Shown: positions 54,259 to 63,798, counted from the stretch's first letter. The stretch: 64,000 nt of DNA from Alloalcanivorax mobilis (GCF_002864685.1 NZ_NMQZ01000010.1:86826-150825), one strand, 5' to 3'. Numbers and translations are program-made. Notes: generated by a model not told the origin, from the sequence alone.

Positions 54259-55698
54259 GTGTTCGCAGTGTTACGCGTCGCACTACTGGGTAGCGTGATA
54301 TTACTGGCCGCCACGCCGCTGTATGCCCAGCAGAGCGATCTGCCTGACCTGGGGGACCCATCCATGGCGGTGATGTCCGCCGACCAGGAGCACCGGCTGG
54401 GGCGCTCCTGGCTGCGCTCTCTGCGCGGCCAGGCGCCCATCATGGAAGACCCGGTGGTGCAGGAATACGCCGAGAGCCTGGTATACCGGCTGGCCTCGTT
54501 CAGCGAACTCAACGAACCGGACCTGGCCATCGTCGTGATCAACACGCCGGACATCAACGCCTTCGCGGTGCCCGGGGGCGTGATCGGCCTCAACGCCGGT
54601 CTGTTTCTCAACGCCGCCAGCGACGACGAGGTGGCCAGCGTGATCGCCCACGAAATCGCCCACGTCAGCCAGCGCCACTTTTCCCGCCGCTATATCCAGT
54701 CACAGAAAATGAACATCGGTGTTCTTGCCGCGATGCTGGCCAGCATCGCGGTGGCCATCGCCGGTGATGGCCAGGCCGGCATGGCCGGCATGGCCGCCAC
54801 CCAGGCCGGCGCGCTGCAGGCGCAACTGGCGTATTCGCGCAGCAACGAACGGGAGGCCGACCGTGTTGGCATGCAGACCCTGTCCGCCGCCGGGCTGGAC
54901 CCGGAAGCCATGCCCCGCTTCTTCGAGCGCATGCTTGAACAGCAGCGCTACGCCGGCGATCCGCCGGAGTTTCTGCTCACTCACCCGGTCACCGAAGACC
55001 GTGTCGCCGACACCCGGGCGCGGGCGCGCAATCTGCCGCACCCCAACACCCACCCCTCGGAGCAGTTCCTGCTGGTGCGGGCGCGGGTGCAATCGCGTTA
55101 TTTCGACTCCATCGAGCGCTCGCGCAGTTACTTTAACCGTCAAATCGACAGCGGCAACAACGCCCAGCGGCAAGCGGCCCGGTACGGCCTGGCGCTGACC
55201 GACCTGCGCGAACGCGACTACGACGGCGCTCTGCAACGCATGGCGGCGTTGAACAAGGAGTATCCGGATGAACTCTGGTACGACCTGGGGCTGATGGAGA
55301 TCAACCTGGCCAAAGGCGATTACCCGGCGGTGATCGACAGCGGCCGCAAAGTGCTGCGCATCAATCCCCGCGACTACGGCGCTTCGGTGCTGCTCAGCCG
55401 CGCCTACCTGCTGAACAAAAAACCCGCGCAGGCGTTGCCGCTGCTCGAGCCTCTGTTGTTGCGGCGCCCCGGCGATCCGCAACTGTGGTCCCTGGCCGCC
55501 GACGCCTGGGGCAACAGTGGCGATCAGGCCCGCGCCCATCGCGGCCGCGCCGAGGTGCAGTTTCTTCATGGTCAGGATCGGGCGGCGTTCCAGCAGATGC
55601 GCTACGCGCTCAAAGAAGCCAGTGGCCAGTTCGCCTTGCACAGCCAACTGAGCGCCCGGGAAGAGGAAATGAAAAAGCTTTCCAAAGAGGAATTCTGA
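54259..55698 (+). CDS. bepA: Periplasmic M48 metalloprotease-chaperone BepA/YfgC
   Basis: 479 residues. A signal peptide ends near residue 23 (LYA|QQ). The zinc motif is H131-E132-x2-H135 (AHEIAH), with ESNEREADRVG-like SNEREADRVGMQ as the third-ligand region. The C-terminal half is a TPR array (from about residue 310). It assists and polices LptD and BAM substrate assembly at the outer membrane. The start is GTG at 54259 with AGGAG 6 bp upstream. Confidence 0.94.
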   Translation: MFAVLRVALLGSVILLAATPLYAQQSDLPDLGDPSMAVMSADQEHRLGRSWLRSLRGQAPIMEDPVVQEYAESLVYRLASFSELNEPDLAIVVINTPDINAFAVPGGVIGLNAGLFLNAASDDEVASVIAHEIAHVSQRHFSRRYIQSQKMNIGVLAAMLASIAVAIAGDGQAGMAGMAATQAGALQAQLAYSRSNEREADRVGMQTLSAAGLDPEAMPRFFERMLEQQRYAGDPPEFLLTHPVTEDRVADTRARARNLPHPNTHPSEQFLLVRARVQSRYFDSIERSRSYFNRQIDSGNNAQRQAARYGLALTDLRERDYDGALQRMAALNKEYPDELWYDLGLMEINLAKGDYPAVIDSGRKVLRINPRDYGASVLLSRAYLLNKKPAQALPLLEPLLLRRPGDPQLWSLAADAWGNSGDQARAHRGRAEVQFLHGQDRAAFQQMRYALKEASGQFALHSQLSAREEEMKKLSKEEF

Positions 55699-55735
55699 GC
55701 AGGGGCCAGGGGCTGGACCGCCCCCTGCCCTGCCT

Positions 55736-56785
55736 CTAGCGTTTCAGGCTGGCGCCGAACTCCAGCATCCGATCCAGCGGCTTCATCGCCTTGGCGGCCA
55801 GCGCCGGGTCGACAAAGATTTCCTGGCCGCAGCCCTGATCGTCCTGCAGCACCGCCAGGGTGTTCTCGAGACCGTTCATGGCCATCCACGGGCAATGGGC
55901 GCAACTGCGGCAGGCGGCACCGCTGCCCGCGGTGGGCGCCTCGACGAAGGTCTTGCCCGGCGCCATTTGCTGCATCTTGTAGAAAATGCCCTTGTCGGTC
56001 GCCACGATGAAGGTGCTGTTGTCCATGCGCTGAGCGGCGCTGATCAACTGCGAGGTAGAGCCGACTACATCGGCCATCGCCACCACCGGCGCCGGCGATT
56101 CCGGGTGCACCAGGATGGCGGCGTCCGGATAAGCCGCTTTCAATGACTCCAGGCCCTGGGCCTTGAACTCTTCGTGAACAATGCAGGCGCCGTCCCAGCA
56201 CAACACGTCGGCGCCGGTGCGATCACGCACATAGCCGCCGAGGTGGCGATCCGGCGCCCACAGGATCTTTTCGCCACGCTGGTCCAGATACTCAATCAGT
56301 TCCACCGCGATCGACGAGGTCACCACCCAGTCGGCCCGCGCCTTCACCGCCGCCGAGGTGTTGGCGTACACCACCACGGTGCGATCCGGGTGCTGATCGC
56401 AAAAGGCGGCGAACTGGTCCTCCGGGCAACCGATATCCAGCGAGCAGGTGGCCTCCAGGGTGGGCATGAACACGCGCTTTTCCGGGCTCAGGATCTTGGC
56501 GGTCTCGCCCATGAAACGCACGCCGGCCACGATCAGCGTGCTGGCCGGGTGATCCCGGCCAAAGCGGGCCATTTCCAGCGAATCGGCCACGCAGCCGCCG
56601 CTTTCCTCGGCCAACGCCTGGATCTCGGGGTCCGTGTAATAGTGGGCCACCATCACCGCGTCCCGTGCCTGTAACCGTTCTTTAATGCGCTGGCGGTACA
56701 GTGAACGCTGTTCGCTGGTAAGCGAATCCTGTTCGTCGGTGCCCGCCAGGTGGGCGCGCACGATCTCTTGAGCTTGTGCTGTCAT
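55736..56785 (-). CDS. nadA: Quinolinate synthase A
   Basis: 349 residues. It condenses iminoaspartate with dihydroxyacetone phosphate to quinolinate for NAD synthesis using a [4Fe-4S] cluster. Cluster cysteines are expected at about C114 ([10 protein letters not shown]), in [12 protein letters not shown] and in [10 protein letters not shown]. The N-terminal [27 protein letters not shown] is typical. Convergent with bepA; no nadB or nadC in the window. Confidence 0.97.
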   Translation of the reverse strand: MTAQAQEIVRAHLAGTDEQDSLTSEQRSLYRQRIKERLQARDAVMVAHYYTDPEIQALAEESGGCVADSLEMARFGRDHPASTLIVAGVRFMGETAKILSPEKRVFMPTLEATCSLDIGCPEDQFAAFCDQHPDRTVVVYANTSAAVKARADWVVTSSIAVELIEYLDQRGEKILWAPDRHLGGYVRDRTGADVLCWDGACIVHEEFKAQGLESLKAAYPDAAILVHPESPAPVVAMADVVGSTSQLISAAQRMDNSTFIVATDKGIFYKMQQMAPGKTFVEAPTAGSGAACRSCAHCPWMAMNGLENTLAVLQDDQGCGQEIFVDPALAAKAMKPLDRMLEFGASLKR

Positions 56786-56983
56786 ACGGGGTCACCGTCC
56801 CGGTAATATCCGGCTTTTCAGAGGCTTATATTACCACAAGGCGCCCTCTGGATAATGCCCCGGCGGCCTTTGGCCGGGCGCGGTTCGCAAGGGGTCTTCA
56901 GAGGGTCCTCAGGGAATAAGCGGCGCAATCATAGCACATCACCCGCCACCCCAGGGTGGGGAAAGCGACGCCGGCGGGGTCAC

Positions 56984-58213
56984 TCACGCCTGGCGATAAT
57001 CCGGCCCGGCGGCCATCAAATGCACGGTGCTGATGGCACGCTCCATGAAGGCGCCCTGGCAGTAGCAAAGATAGTAATCCCACATCCGGCAAAAGCGCTC
57101 GTCGAACCCCAGCTCACGCACCCTGGGCAGCGCCTGCAGGAAGCGCTCGCGCCAATGCTCCACGGTGCGTGCGTAATGCTCACCGATGTCGTTGAGCGCC
57201 AGCGGCACCAGCCGGGTATGGCGGCGCAGGCCCGCGCACATCACCGACACCGAAGGCAGGAAGCCACCGGGAAAAATGTAACGTTTGATGAAGTCCACAT
57301 TGTTCCGGGCGTAGTCATAGCGCTGATCGGGCACGGTGATCGCCTGCAACAACAACAGGCCATCGGGTTTCAAGCGCTCATTCAGCACCTTGAAATAACT
57401 GTTCAGATATTGATGCCCCACCGCCTCGATCATTTCCACGGAAACGATGCGGTCATACTGCCCTTGCAGTTCCCGGTAGTCGCGCTCCAACACCTCGATG
57501 CGATCCTCCAGGCCCGCATCGCGAACCTGTTCGCGGGCATAGCGGGCCTGTTGCCTGGAGATGGTGGTGGTGGTCACACGCACGCCGTAGTGGCGCGCCG
57601 CGTGCAATGCCAGCCCACCCCAGCCGGTACCGATCTCCAGCAGGTGCTGGCCGTGACGCAGCTGCAAGCGCTGGCAGATCAGATCCAGCTTATGCACCGC
57701 GGCCGTGTTCAAGTCACCGCCGGGGGCCGGATAGATGGCGGCGGAATACATCATGGTCGGGTCCAGGAACAAGCCGAAAAACTCATTGCCAAGATCGTAA
57801 TGAGCGGCAATGTTGCGACGCGAGCCGGACACGCTGTTGCGGTTCATCGCGTGCAGCATTTTCAGCAGTGGCTTGGCGATCATCGCCGGGCCACGTTCCA
57901 TCGCCTGCATGGTCTCCACGTTGGCGGCGAAATAGCGAATCACCGCGACCAGATCCGGGCTGTCCCAGGCACCGGCCATATAAGCCTCGCCCGCGCCCAG
58001 TGAGCCTCCGGTCATCATCGCGGTGTAACTGCTCCAGGCGTTGATGCGGATTTGTGCGTCGCCCTCGCCAATCACCACCTTTTCACCATTGGGCTCATGC
58101 AGGGTAACGCCCCCACGCGGCAATCGGCGCAGGTGATTGATCACCGCGCGGCGGGCCAGGTTTTCCAACCAGCCCGGGCTGCTGCTCGACAGGGCTTTGT
58201 CACCGTACATCAT
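56984..58213 (-). CDS. cfa: Cyclopropane-fatty-acyl-phospholipid synthase-like methyltransferase
   Basis: A 409-residue SAM-dependent lipid methyltransferase. The SAM motif LLEIGTGWGG is at about 191-200, preceded by AHYDLGNEFFGLFLD and followed by VSVEMIEAVGHQY and YIFPGGFLPS, all CFA marks. It is the last gene of a six-gene operon with an amine-oxidase flavoprotein and a DUF1365 protein. CFA homologues in such clusters may make methylated or furan fatty acids instead of cyclopropanes. ATGA overlap with the DUF1365 gene. Confidence 0.92.
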   Translation of the reverse strand: MMYGDKALSSSSPGWLENLARRAVINHLRRLPRGGVTLHEPNGEKVVIGEGDAQIRINAWSSYTAMMTGGSLGAGEAYMAGAWDSPDLVAVIRYFAANVETMQAMERGPAMIAKPLLKMLHAMNRNSVSGSRRNIAAHYDLGNEFFGLFLDPTMMYSAAIYPAPGGDLNTAAVHKLDLICQRLQLRHGQHLLEIGTGWGGLALHAARHYGVRVTTTTISRQQARYAREQVRDAGLEDRIEVLERDYRELQGQYDRIVSVEMIEAVGHQYLNSYFKVLNERLKPDGLLLLQAITVPDQRYDYARNNVDFIKRYIFPGGFLPSVSVMCAGLRRHTRLVPLALNDIGEHYARTVEHWRERFLQALPRVRELGFDERFCRMWDYYLCYCQGAFMERAISTVHLMAAGPDYRQA

Positions 58214-58980
58214 GGTCTTCTCTCTTCGTCACGCTGCTTTCCCCGACCCGGGTGGGCGTGCAGCTTCGCCCCTTTGCGCCACAGCTTCCATGCCTGCCAG
58301 TAGATGCCCGCCACGGTTTTCAGACTTTGCGCGCCGAAGTGGCGGATCACCGCCGCCATCGCGGATCGCTCGGCACGGACCATGGTCATCTCCAGGCCGG
58401 CGGCAAAAACGGTCTGTTCACCGTCCTTGTCCTGTAACGTTAGCCGCAGCTCGGGAAATACGGCGTGAAGAGTCCAGTGATAGCGCAAAGCCATCGGCAA
58501 AAACGGAGAAACATGAAAATTTTTGTCGTGATCCGCGCGTAACGTCTCGCCGTCTTCCCTCAGTTCAAAGACGTAGAAGTGACGCTCGCGCCAAGGGGTA
58601 TTGCGCACTTCGGCGATCACGGAGGCGGGTCGGTCGGCGCCTTCGGGATAATAAAAATAGAGCACCAGCGGGTTGAACAAAAAACCAAAAGTGCGCCACT
58701 GACCGAGCATGAAAACATCGCCGTGACGCCAGTCCAGGCCGTGACGGGCGGCCAGCTCCCTTACTTTGGTGCCCAGCGCATCATCGCTGGTATCAACAAA
58801 GTCACGGTCACGAAACACCACTGGCCGCCAGCGGCGTCCCCACAGGCGGTGCCGCGCCAGCAGTTTCTCCGGCGCATCCACATCGCACCAGACCAGCCAC
58901 AGCGGCACCTGAAAACGATGCTCCGGTCGCCACCGCCGATGCCAGACCCGGCCGCGGGCCAGGGCGAATCGCTCAGTCAT
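58210..58980 (-). CDS. DUF1365 family protein
   Basis: 256 residues, basic and aromatic-rich, starting MTERFALARGRVWHRRWRPEHRFQVPLWLVWCDVD, with the DUF1365 signature RTFGFLFNPLVLYFYYPE and PWRERHFYVFEL. No signal peptide. The family is almost always next to a flavin amine oxidase and a CFA-like enzyme, as here, which implies a shared lipid-modifying path. Coupled to both neighbours by ATGA overlaps. The catalytic role is unproven to my knowledge. Confidence 0.9.
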   Translation of the reverse strand: MTERFALARGRVWHRRWRPEHRFQVPLWLVWCDVDAPEKLLARHRLWGRRWRPVVFRDRDFVDTSDDALGTKVRELAARHGLDWRHGDVFMLGQWRTFGFLFNPLVLYFYYPEGADRPASVIAEVRNTPWRERHFYVFELREDGETLRADHDKNFHVSPFLPMALRYHWTLHAVFPELRLTLQDKDGEQTVFAAGLEMTMVRAERSAMAAVIRHFGAQSLKTVAGIYWQAWKLWRKGAKLHAHPGRGKQRDEERRP

Positions 58981-60224
58981 TGCGCGGCTCCCAAGGCGCG
59001 CGCCACTTCCAGCGCGGACGTGACGCCGTCCTCATGGAAACCATTGCCACACCAGGCGCCGCAGAACCAGGTACGGCGCTGGCCATTGCCCGCCAGCAGA
59101 CGGGTTCTAGCCGCCAGCCCATCGGTGGTGAACAGGGGGTGTTCGAAGCGCACGCGGTGAATGACGGTCTCCGGGCGAATCTGGTCGCCGCCGTTGAGGG
59201 TCACGCAGAACGTTTCCGGCGCGTCGATGCCCTGCAGAATATTCATGTTATAGGTCACCTGCACCGGCGCCTGATCGTCTTCGCCAAGCAGCGCATTCCA
59301 GCTCGACCAGACCCGGCGCCGACGTGGCAACAGCCGGGTGTCGGTGTGCAGCACCACGTCATTGCTTTGATAATCCAAAGGCCGCAAACAATCCTGTTCA
59401 CGGGTGTCCGCGTCTTTGATCAACGCCCTGGCCTGGTCGCTGTGGCAGGCCAGAATCACCTGATCGAACCGCCGCGCTTCACCGTTCACCGTTACCGTCA
59501 CACCGTTGTCGTCACGGTGGATCGCGGTCACCGGCGCGCCCCGGTGCAGCCGCGCACGCAGGCCGCGCTCCAGGGCCTCCACGTAACGGCGCGATCCGCC
59601 AGGCACCACGTACCATTGCGGCCGGTCACGCAGGGCCAGCAAACCGTGATTGATAAAAAAACGCACAAAAAAGCGGGCGGGAAAACGTTCCATCTGAGCC
59701 AGCGAACACGACCAGATGGCGCCGCCCATGGGCAAAATATAGTGGCGGCGGAAACCCTCGCCGTAACCCTGGGCGCGCAAATACTCACCGAGGGGCGTTT
59801 CCCCGGCGGGCGTATCCAGCAATGCCGGAGCCTCGCGATTAAAGCGCAGAATATCCGCCAGCAACCGCCAATGGCGACCACTCGCCAACCGGCGCTTCTG
59901 GGCAAAGAAGCCCGCCAGGCCATCGCCGCAGTATTCCACTCCAGTGCGTTCATCGCTGACCGCGAACCCCATTTCCGTGGCCTGTGCACCGATGCCCAAC
60001 TCGCCAAGCAGCTTAATGAAATTCGGGTAGGTGCGGTCGTTGAACACGATAAATCCCATGTCCACCGCGTAGTCGCCGTGTTCACGCTTCACCGGGTGGG
60101 TATAAGTATGACCGCCGGCCTGGGTGTGCGCTTCGAACACCTCGACCTGGTGGCCAGGCCCAAGATACCAGGCCGCCGTCAGCCCGCTGATGCCCGCCCC
60201 CACCACCGCGATGCGCTGGCTCAT
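58977..60224 (-). CDS. FAD-dependent amine oxidase / desaturase-like flavoprotein
   Basis: A 415-residue NAD(P)-binding Rossmann-like flavoprotein. The dinucleotide motif GAGISG is at 9-14 in RIAVVGAGISGLTAAW, and the C-terminal FAD contact reads RRTWFCGAWCGNGFHEDGVTSALEVARAL. It resembles phytoene-desaturase-like amine oxidases. Position between photolyase and DUF1365/CFA matches photo-oxidative stress clusters in other proteobacteria. The likely substrate is a fatty acyl chain; this is inference. Confidence 0.9.
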   Translation of the reverse strand: MSQRIAVVGAGISGLTAAWYLGPGHQVEVFEAHTQAGGHTYTHPVKREHGDYAVDMGFIVFNDRTYPNFIKLLGELGIGAQATEMGFAVSDERTGVEYCGDGLAGFFAQKRRLASGRHWRLLADILRFNREAPALLDTPAGETPLGEYLRAQGYGEGFRRHYILPMGGAIWSCSLAQMERFPARFFVRFFINHGLLALRDRPQWYVVPGGSRRYVEALERGLRARLHRGAPVTAIHRDDNGVTVTVNGEARRFDQVILACHSDQARALIKDADTREQDCLRPLDYQSNDVVLHTDTRLLPRRRRVWSSWNALLGEDDQAPVQVTYNMNILQGIDAPETFCVTLNGGDQIRPETVIHRVRFEHPLFTTDGLAARTRLLAGNGQRRTWFCGAWCGNGFHEDGVTSALEVARALGAAQ

Positions 60225-61663
60225 TGGTTGCTCCCTTGCTGTTGTTGCCAGGCATCGCGTGCCTGGCGAAAGGCACTTTCCACCTGCTGTTTGACGCCCT
60301 GGTGGGCGACGATGGGCGGGGGGTAACCGTGGCTCATCAGCGGCTGTTTCCAGGGTTCATGGATGGTTTTGTTGTCCAGCTCCGCCAGCTCGGGGACGTA
60401 GCGGGCGATAAAACGGCCCTCGGCATCGAAACGCTGACTCTGCCGCATCGGGCTGAATACGCGAAAATACGGCGCCGCGTCGGTGCCAGTGGAAGCACTC
60501 CATTGCCAACCGCCGTTGTTGGCGGCGAAATCGCCGTCCACCAGATGCCGCATGAAAAAGCGCTCGCCGCGCCGCCAGTCGATAAACAGGTGCTTGCTGA
60601 GAAACATGGCGCTGAGCATGCGCAGCCGGTTGTGCATCCAGCCGGTCTGCACCAGTTGCCGCATGGCGGCGTCCACCAGCGGGTAGCCGGTGCGCCCCTG
60701 GCACCAGGCGGCGAAGTGCTCTTCGTTGTCGCTCCAGCGCAGCAGACCGGTTTCCGGGCGAAACGGCGCGCCCTTCGCCAACCGTGGAAAGCGGTGCAGA
60801 ATCTGCCGGTAAAAATCCCGCCAGGCCAGCTCACCGATCCAACAGGCGGCGCCATCGCGGGCACCGGCGTCGGCCATCGCCAGACGCGCCGCCCGGTAAG
60901 CGTCCAACGGCGCCAGGGTGCCAGCGGACAGCGCCACCGAAAGACCACTGGTGCCGGGCTGATCCGGAAAATCCCGGCGGCGCCGGTAGTCCGCCAGATC
61001 CTGCTCGACAAAACGCTGGAGTTGCTTGGCGGCGTCTTTCTCGCCGGCCGGCCATAACGCCACCAGGCGCTCGTCCACCGATAATTCATTGAGCGCTCGT
61101 TCGACCACACCACGGCCCACGAAACGGGCGGCTCCGGGCCGTTTACGCGGTGCCGGCACCGGCTGCGGATCGGCGTCGTCCATCCACGCATCCCAGCGTT
61201 TCTTGAACGCGGTGAACACCGTATAGGGTGTGCCTTTACCGGTATTGAGCGCTCTTGGCGGCACCAGCATCTGATCATCGAACCCATGAACCGGCACCCC
61301 GCGCGCTTGCAGGCGTTCCGCCACCGCCCGGTCCCGATTCAGTTCGTTGAGCGGGTAGTCCCGATTGCAAAACACCTCGGTCACGCCGTGCTCGTCCACG
61401 AACCCCGCCAGTTGGTCCACCGAACGCTGGAAGTCGCCCGCATTGATCACATGCAGATCCACACCCAGGCGCTGCAACGATTCGCCCAGCTCCAGCAGGC
61501 TGTTGAGCACGTAGGCACGGCGCACCGGCGCCACGTCGTGGTGGTCCCACTGCTGGGGGCACAGCATATAAAGCGCGCTCACCGGCTCGTTACCGGCCAG
61601 TGCCTGGGTCAGCGGGCGGTGGCCATGACAGCGCAGATCATTACGAAACCAGACCAGTCTCAC
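60221..61663 (-). CDS. phrB: Deoxyribodipyrimidine photolyase (CPD class I)
   Basis: 480 residues. An N-terminal antenna domain starts MRLVWFRNDLRCHGHRPLTQAL, and the C-terminal FAD domain includes ELAWRDFYRQILHRFPRL, QTGWMHNRLRMLSAMFLSKHLFIDWRRGERFF and NNGGWQWSASTGTDAAPYFRVFSP. It repairs UV cyclobutane dimers with blue light. It overlaps the MerR gene by 23 bp and the flavoprotein gene by 4 bp, so its synthesis is tied to the operon. Confidence 0.96.
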   Translation of the reverse strand: MRLVWFRNDLRCHGHRPLTQALAGNEPVSALYMLCPQQWDHHDVAPVRRAYVLNSLLELGESLQRLGVDLHVINAGDFQRSVDQLAGFVDEHGVTEVFCNRDYPLNELNRDRAVAERLQARGVPVHGFDDQMLVPPRALNTGKGTPYTVFTAFKKRWDAWMDDADPQPVPAPRKRPGAARFVGRGVVERALNELSVDERLVALWPAGEKDAAKQLQRFVEQDLADYRRRRDFPDQPGTSGLSVALSAGTLAPLDAYRAARLAMADAGARDGAACWIGELAWRDFYRQILHRFPRLAKGAPFRPETGLLRWSDNEEHFAAWCQGRTGYPLVDAAMRQLVQTGWMHNRLRMLSAMFLSKHLFIDWRRGERFFMRHLVDGDFAANNGGWQWSASTGTDAAPYFRVFSPMRQSQRFDAEGRFIARYVPELAELDNKTIHEPWKQPLMSHGYPPPIVAHQGVKQQVESAFRQARDAWQQQQGSNQ

Positions 61664-62534
61664 TGGCGTCTCCTTGGTCGATATCCGGTGATCCGGTGGC
61701 GGCGTCCAGCGCCCCGGCCACCTGCTCGCGGGTGCCCGGCACCCGATTCAGCCAGTTCGGCGTCCTCAGCCCCTCGGTCAGCGCCGGCCCGGCGCACAAA
61801 AGCGGGCGCGACGTCGGCACCCGTGGCGGCCACAGCCGGGCCGTCTGGCGGCGCCCGGGTTGTTCGCCCAGCACCCACAGCACGCCCACCACCCGGGGGG
61901 ACGCCATCAGCGATGCCAGGGCCGGCCAGGCCGGCGCGTCTTCCAGGCACCACATCGGTCGCGGCGCGCCGGTCAGTGCCTGCATCAACATCGGCAGTGG
62001 GTCACCGACCGCCACCATCAGCCAGCCCTGTTGACGACGCCGGGGCGCCCGCGACAACACCGGCCCGGCCAACCGCTGGCGCAGCACCGACTGCAACAGA
62101 ACGCCGGCGCCGGCGCGCGCGCCGCCAGCGTGCAGAGCCTGCATCAGCGGGTCGCAGAACGACGTGAACACCCGCGCCATGCCGTATTCCGCGCTCAATC
62201 TCTGAAACAGTTGCTCGAGCCGGCGGCTGTTCAGCGCATCCAGTGCCTCCAGCGCCTCATCCAATGCTCGCTGCCAATGCGCCTCGATACGCACCTCGCC
62301 GCCGCCCTGATCGAGCACCGCACCCACCTGACTGATCGGCAGGCCGCGATCCAGCCAGCCCAGAATGCGTTCGATGCGCGCCACATCCTGTTCGCTGTAA
62401 CGCCGATGCCCCTGACCGGTGCGCGCCGGCCGGATCAGCCCGTAACGGCGCTCCCAGGCGCGCAGCGTGACCGGATTGACGCCACAGCGCTCACTGACAC
62501 TCTGGATGCTGATGCCGCTGTGCTCGGCACTCAC
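61641..62534 (-). CDS. MerR-family regulator of the LitR/CarH type lacking a clear B12 motif
   Basis: 297 residues. The winged helix is at about 10-80 (ISIQSVSERCGVNPVTLRAWERRYGLIRP, then GHRRYSEQDVARIERI), the WERRYG form typical of CarA/CarH/LitR. The C-terminal two thirds align in shape with the helix bundle and Rossmann-like cobalamin domain, but the DxHxxG cobalamin motif is not present. It thus looks like the cobalamin-free class described in Pseudomonas. It probably represses its own operon through the site at 63518. ATGA overlap with the gene before it. Confidence 0.88.
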   Translation of the reverse strand: MSAEHSGISIQSVSERCGVNPVTLRAWERRYGLIRPARTGQGHRRYSEQDVARIERILGWLDRGLPISQVGAVLDQGGGEVRIEAHWQRALDEALEALDALNSRRLEQLFQRLSAEYGMARVFTSFCDPLMQALHAGGARAGAGVLLQSVLRQRLAGPVLSRAPRRRQQGWLMVAVGDPLPMLMQALTGAPRPMWCLEDAPAWPALASLMASPRVVGVLWVLGEQPGRRQTARLWPPRVPTSRPLLCAGPALTEGLRTPNWLNRVPGTREQVAGALDAATGSPDIDQGDASETGLVS

Positions 62535-63499
62535 AGGCGGTTCCTCAGCCCAAGCGCGTCCGGGTACGGCGCCATATACCGCTGTTGCGCCAGATACGGC
62601 TGCGCCACCTTGCTCTGCGCGCCACGCAGCAGTGTCATCGGCACCACCAACGGCACGTCGCCGCGCTGATAGGCTTCGATTTGCTGATGAATCAGGGCCC
62701 GGTCCGCGTCCTCCAGCCCCTGGCGCAGAAAACCGGCCAGATGCAGCATGGCGTTGATGTGATCCCCCTTGTCTGCCCGGCAGGCCATTGCCGCCATGAA
62801 TTCAGCGATGTAATCGTCGGCGATGTCCTCAAGCGGGCGCGCCTTGAGATCGGCCAGCATCGGTCCAAGGCGACGGTAACGGGCCTGGCAATGCGCCAGC
62901 AGCTGGAATTTGTGTCGGCTGTGAAATTCAATCAGCCCGCGAGCGCTGAGCCCCTGCTCACGCAGCCGGCACCAGTCGTCGTAGACGAACACCCGCTCGA
63001 CGAAGTTCTCCCGCAAGGCGTCATCGTTGAGCCTCCCTTCCTCCTCCACCGGCAATAACGGATAGCGTGCCATCAGCGCGCCAGCGAACAGGCCGCTGGC
63101 ATCACGTCGGGACACCGTGCCCTGCTCGCTGTACACCCTCACCCGTTCCATCCCACAACTGGGCGACTTGGCCATCAGCACAAAACCACGCAGCCCCTCC
63201 AGCGTTGGCAGAACCCGCTCAATAAACGCTGCCATCGGCGCGCTGAAGTCCTGATCGCCACGACACGCGAGCAGGCGGGGTTGGTCCTCGTCAGAGGCCT
63301 CCACCAGACGCATGGCGGCGCGCGGGCTCGCCAACCCGGCCCCCATTTCCGGGCACAGCGGCAGGAACCGGAAATAACGGGCCAGCACCTCGGTGCAATA
63401 ACGCGAATGTTTGTGACCGCCGTCATGACGCACCTGCTGGCCCGTCAGACAGGCGCTGATGCCAACGGGGATGCGGCGGTTCGGGGTGTCGTCCTTCAC
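62531..63499 (-). CDS. DUF523-DUF1722 fusion protein (YbgA-like C-terminus)
   Basis: 322 residues in two domains. The N-terminal DUF523 carries IPVGISACLTGQQVRHDGGHK, LCPEMGAGL and AKSPSCGMERV, with conserved cysteines that may bind metal or sulfide. The C-terminal DUF1722/YbgA part begins near FHSRHKFQLLAHCQARYRRLG. The start is GTG at 63499 with AGGAGG 8 bp upstream; the longer ATG frame from 63601 runs through the operator and is rejected. First gene of the operon. YbgA is next to phr in E. coli too, supporting a link to light repair. Confidence 0.88.
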   Translation of the reverse strand: MKDDTPNRRIPVGISACLTGQQVRHDGGHKHSRYCTEVLARYFRFLPLCPEMGAGLASPRAAMRLVEASDEDQPRLLACRGDQDFSAPMAAFIERVLPTLEGLRGFVLMAKSPSCGMERVRVYSEQGTVSRRDASGLFAGALMARYPLLPVEEEGRLNDDALRENFVERVFVYDDWCRLREQGLSARGLIEFHSRHKFQLLAHCQARYRRLGPMLADLKARPLEDIADDYIAEFMAAMACRADKGDHINAMLHLAGFLRQGLEDADRALIHQQIEAYQRGDVPLVVPMTLLRGAQSKVAQPYLAQQRYMAPYPDALGLRNRL

Positions 63500-63517
63500 C
63501 GTGGGGCCCTCCTGGGG

Positions 63518-63541
63518 TGTACAAAGCGAAAGTGTTGTACA
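63518..63541. promoter_or_regulatory. LitR/PplR-type operator TGTACA-N12-TGTACA
   Basis: Two perfect TGTACA hexamers at 63518-63523 and 63536-63541 are separated by exactly 12 bp and lie 19 bp upstream of the first gene of the photolyase operon. This is the T(G/A)TACA-N12-TGTA(C/T)A form I recall for light-responsive MerR regulators of Pseudomonas putida. The operon's own MerR is the likely binder. Confidence 0.8.
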
Positions 63542-63639
63542 AGTTTCGGGCCACGACAATGAAGACTTCGTGAACCCGCCGGCCCCGATTCGGCGGAGCA
63601 CGGCCGGAGCGGATATTTAAAGGTGTTTTACACACAGGA

Positions 63640-63783
63640 AGCCGGGAACGTGCGACAGTGGATTCACGTCGTTGGCCACGGACGGTCACCGCCTCCCCCA
63701 GGGCGTTATACGACGTGCATCCCCAAATCCTTCAGCAATGAAGGACCCCTTTAAGGCCGCCTCCCCCCAGGGGCGGTCTTTTT
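63640..63783 (+). ncRNA. Candidate small RNA or 3' transcript end on the plus strand
   Basis: No ORF is supported in 63602-63798. The plus strand has TCCTTCA-GCAA-TGAAGGA (63728-63745, a GNRA-tetraloop hairpin) and then GGCCGCC/GGCGGTC (63755-63778, one G-T pair) followed by TTTTT, a good Rho-independent terminator. A transcript should therefore end here. Its 5' end is only a guess; no clear promoter was seen. It could instead be a bidirectional terminator for the repeat side. Confidence 0.35.
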
Positions 63784-63798
63784 ATTGGTTCATCGCGA

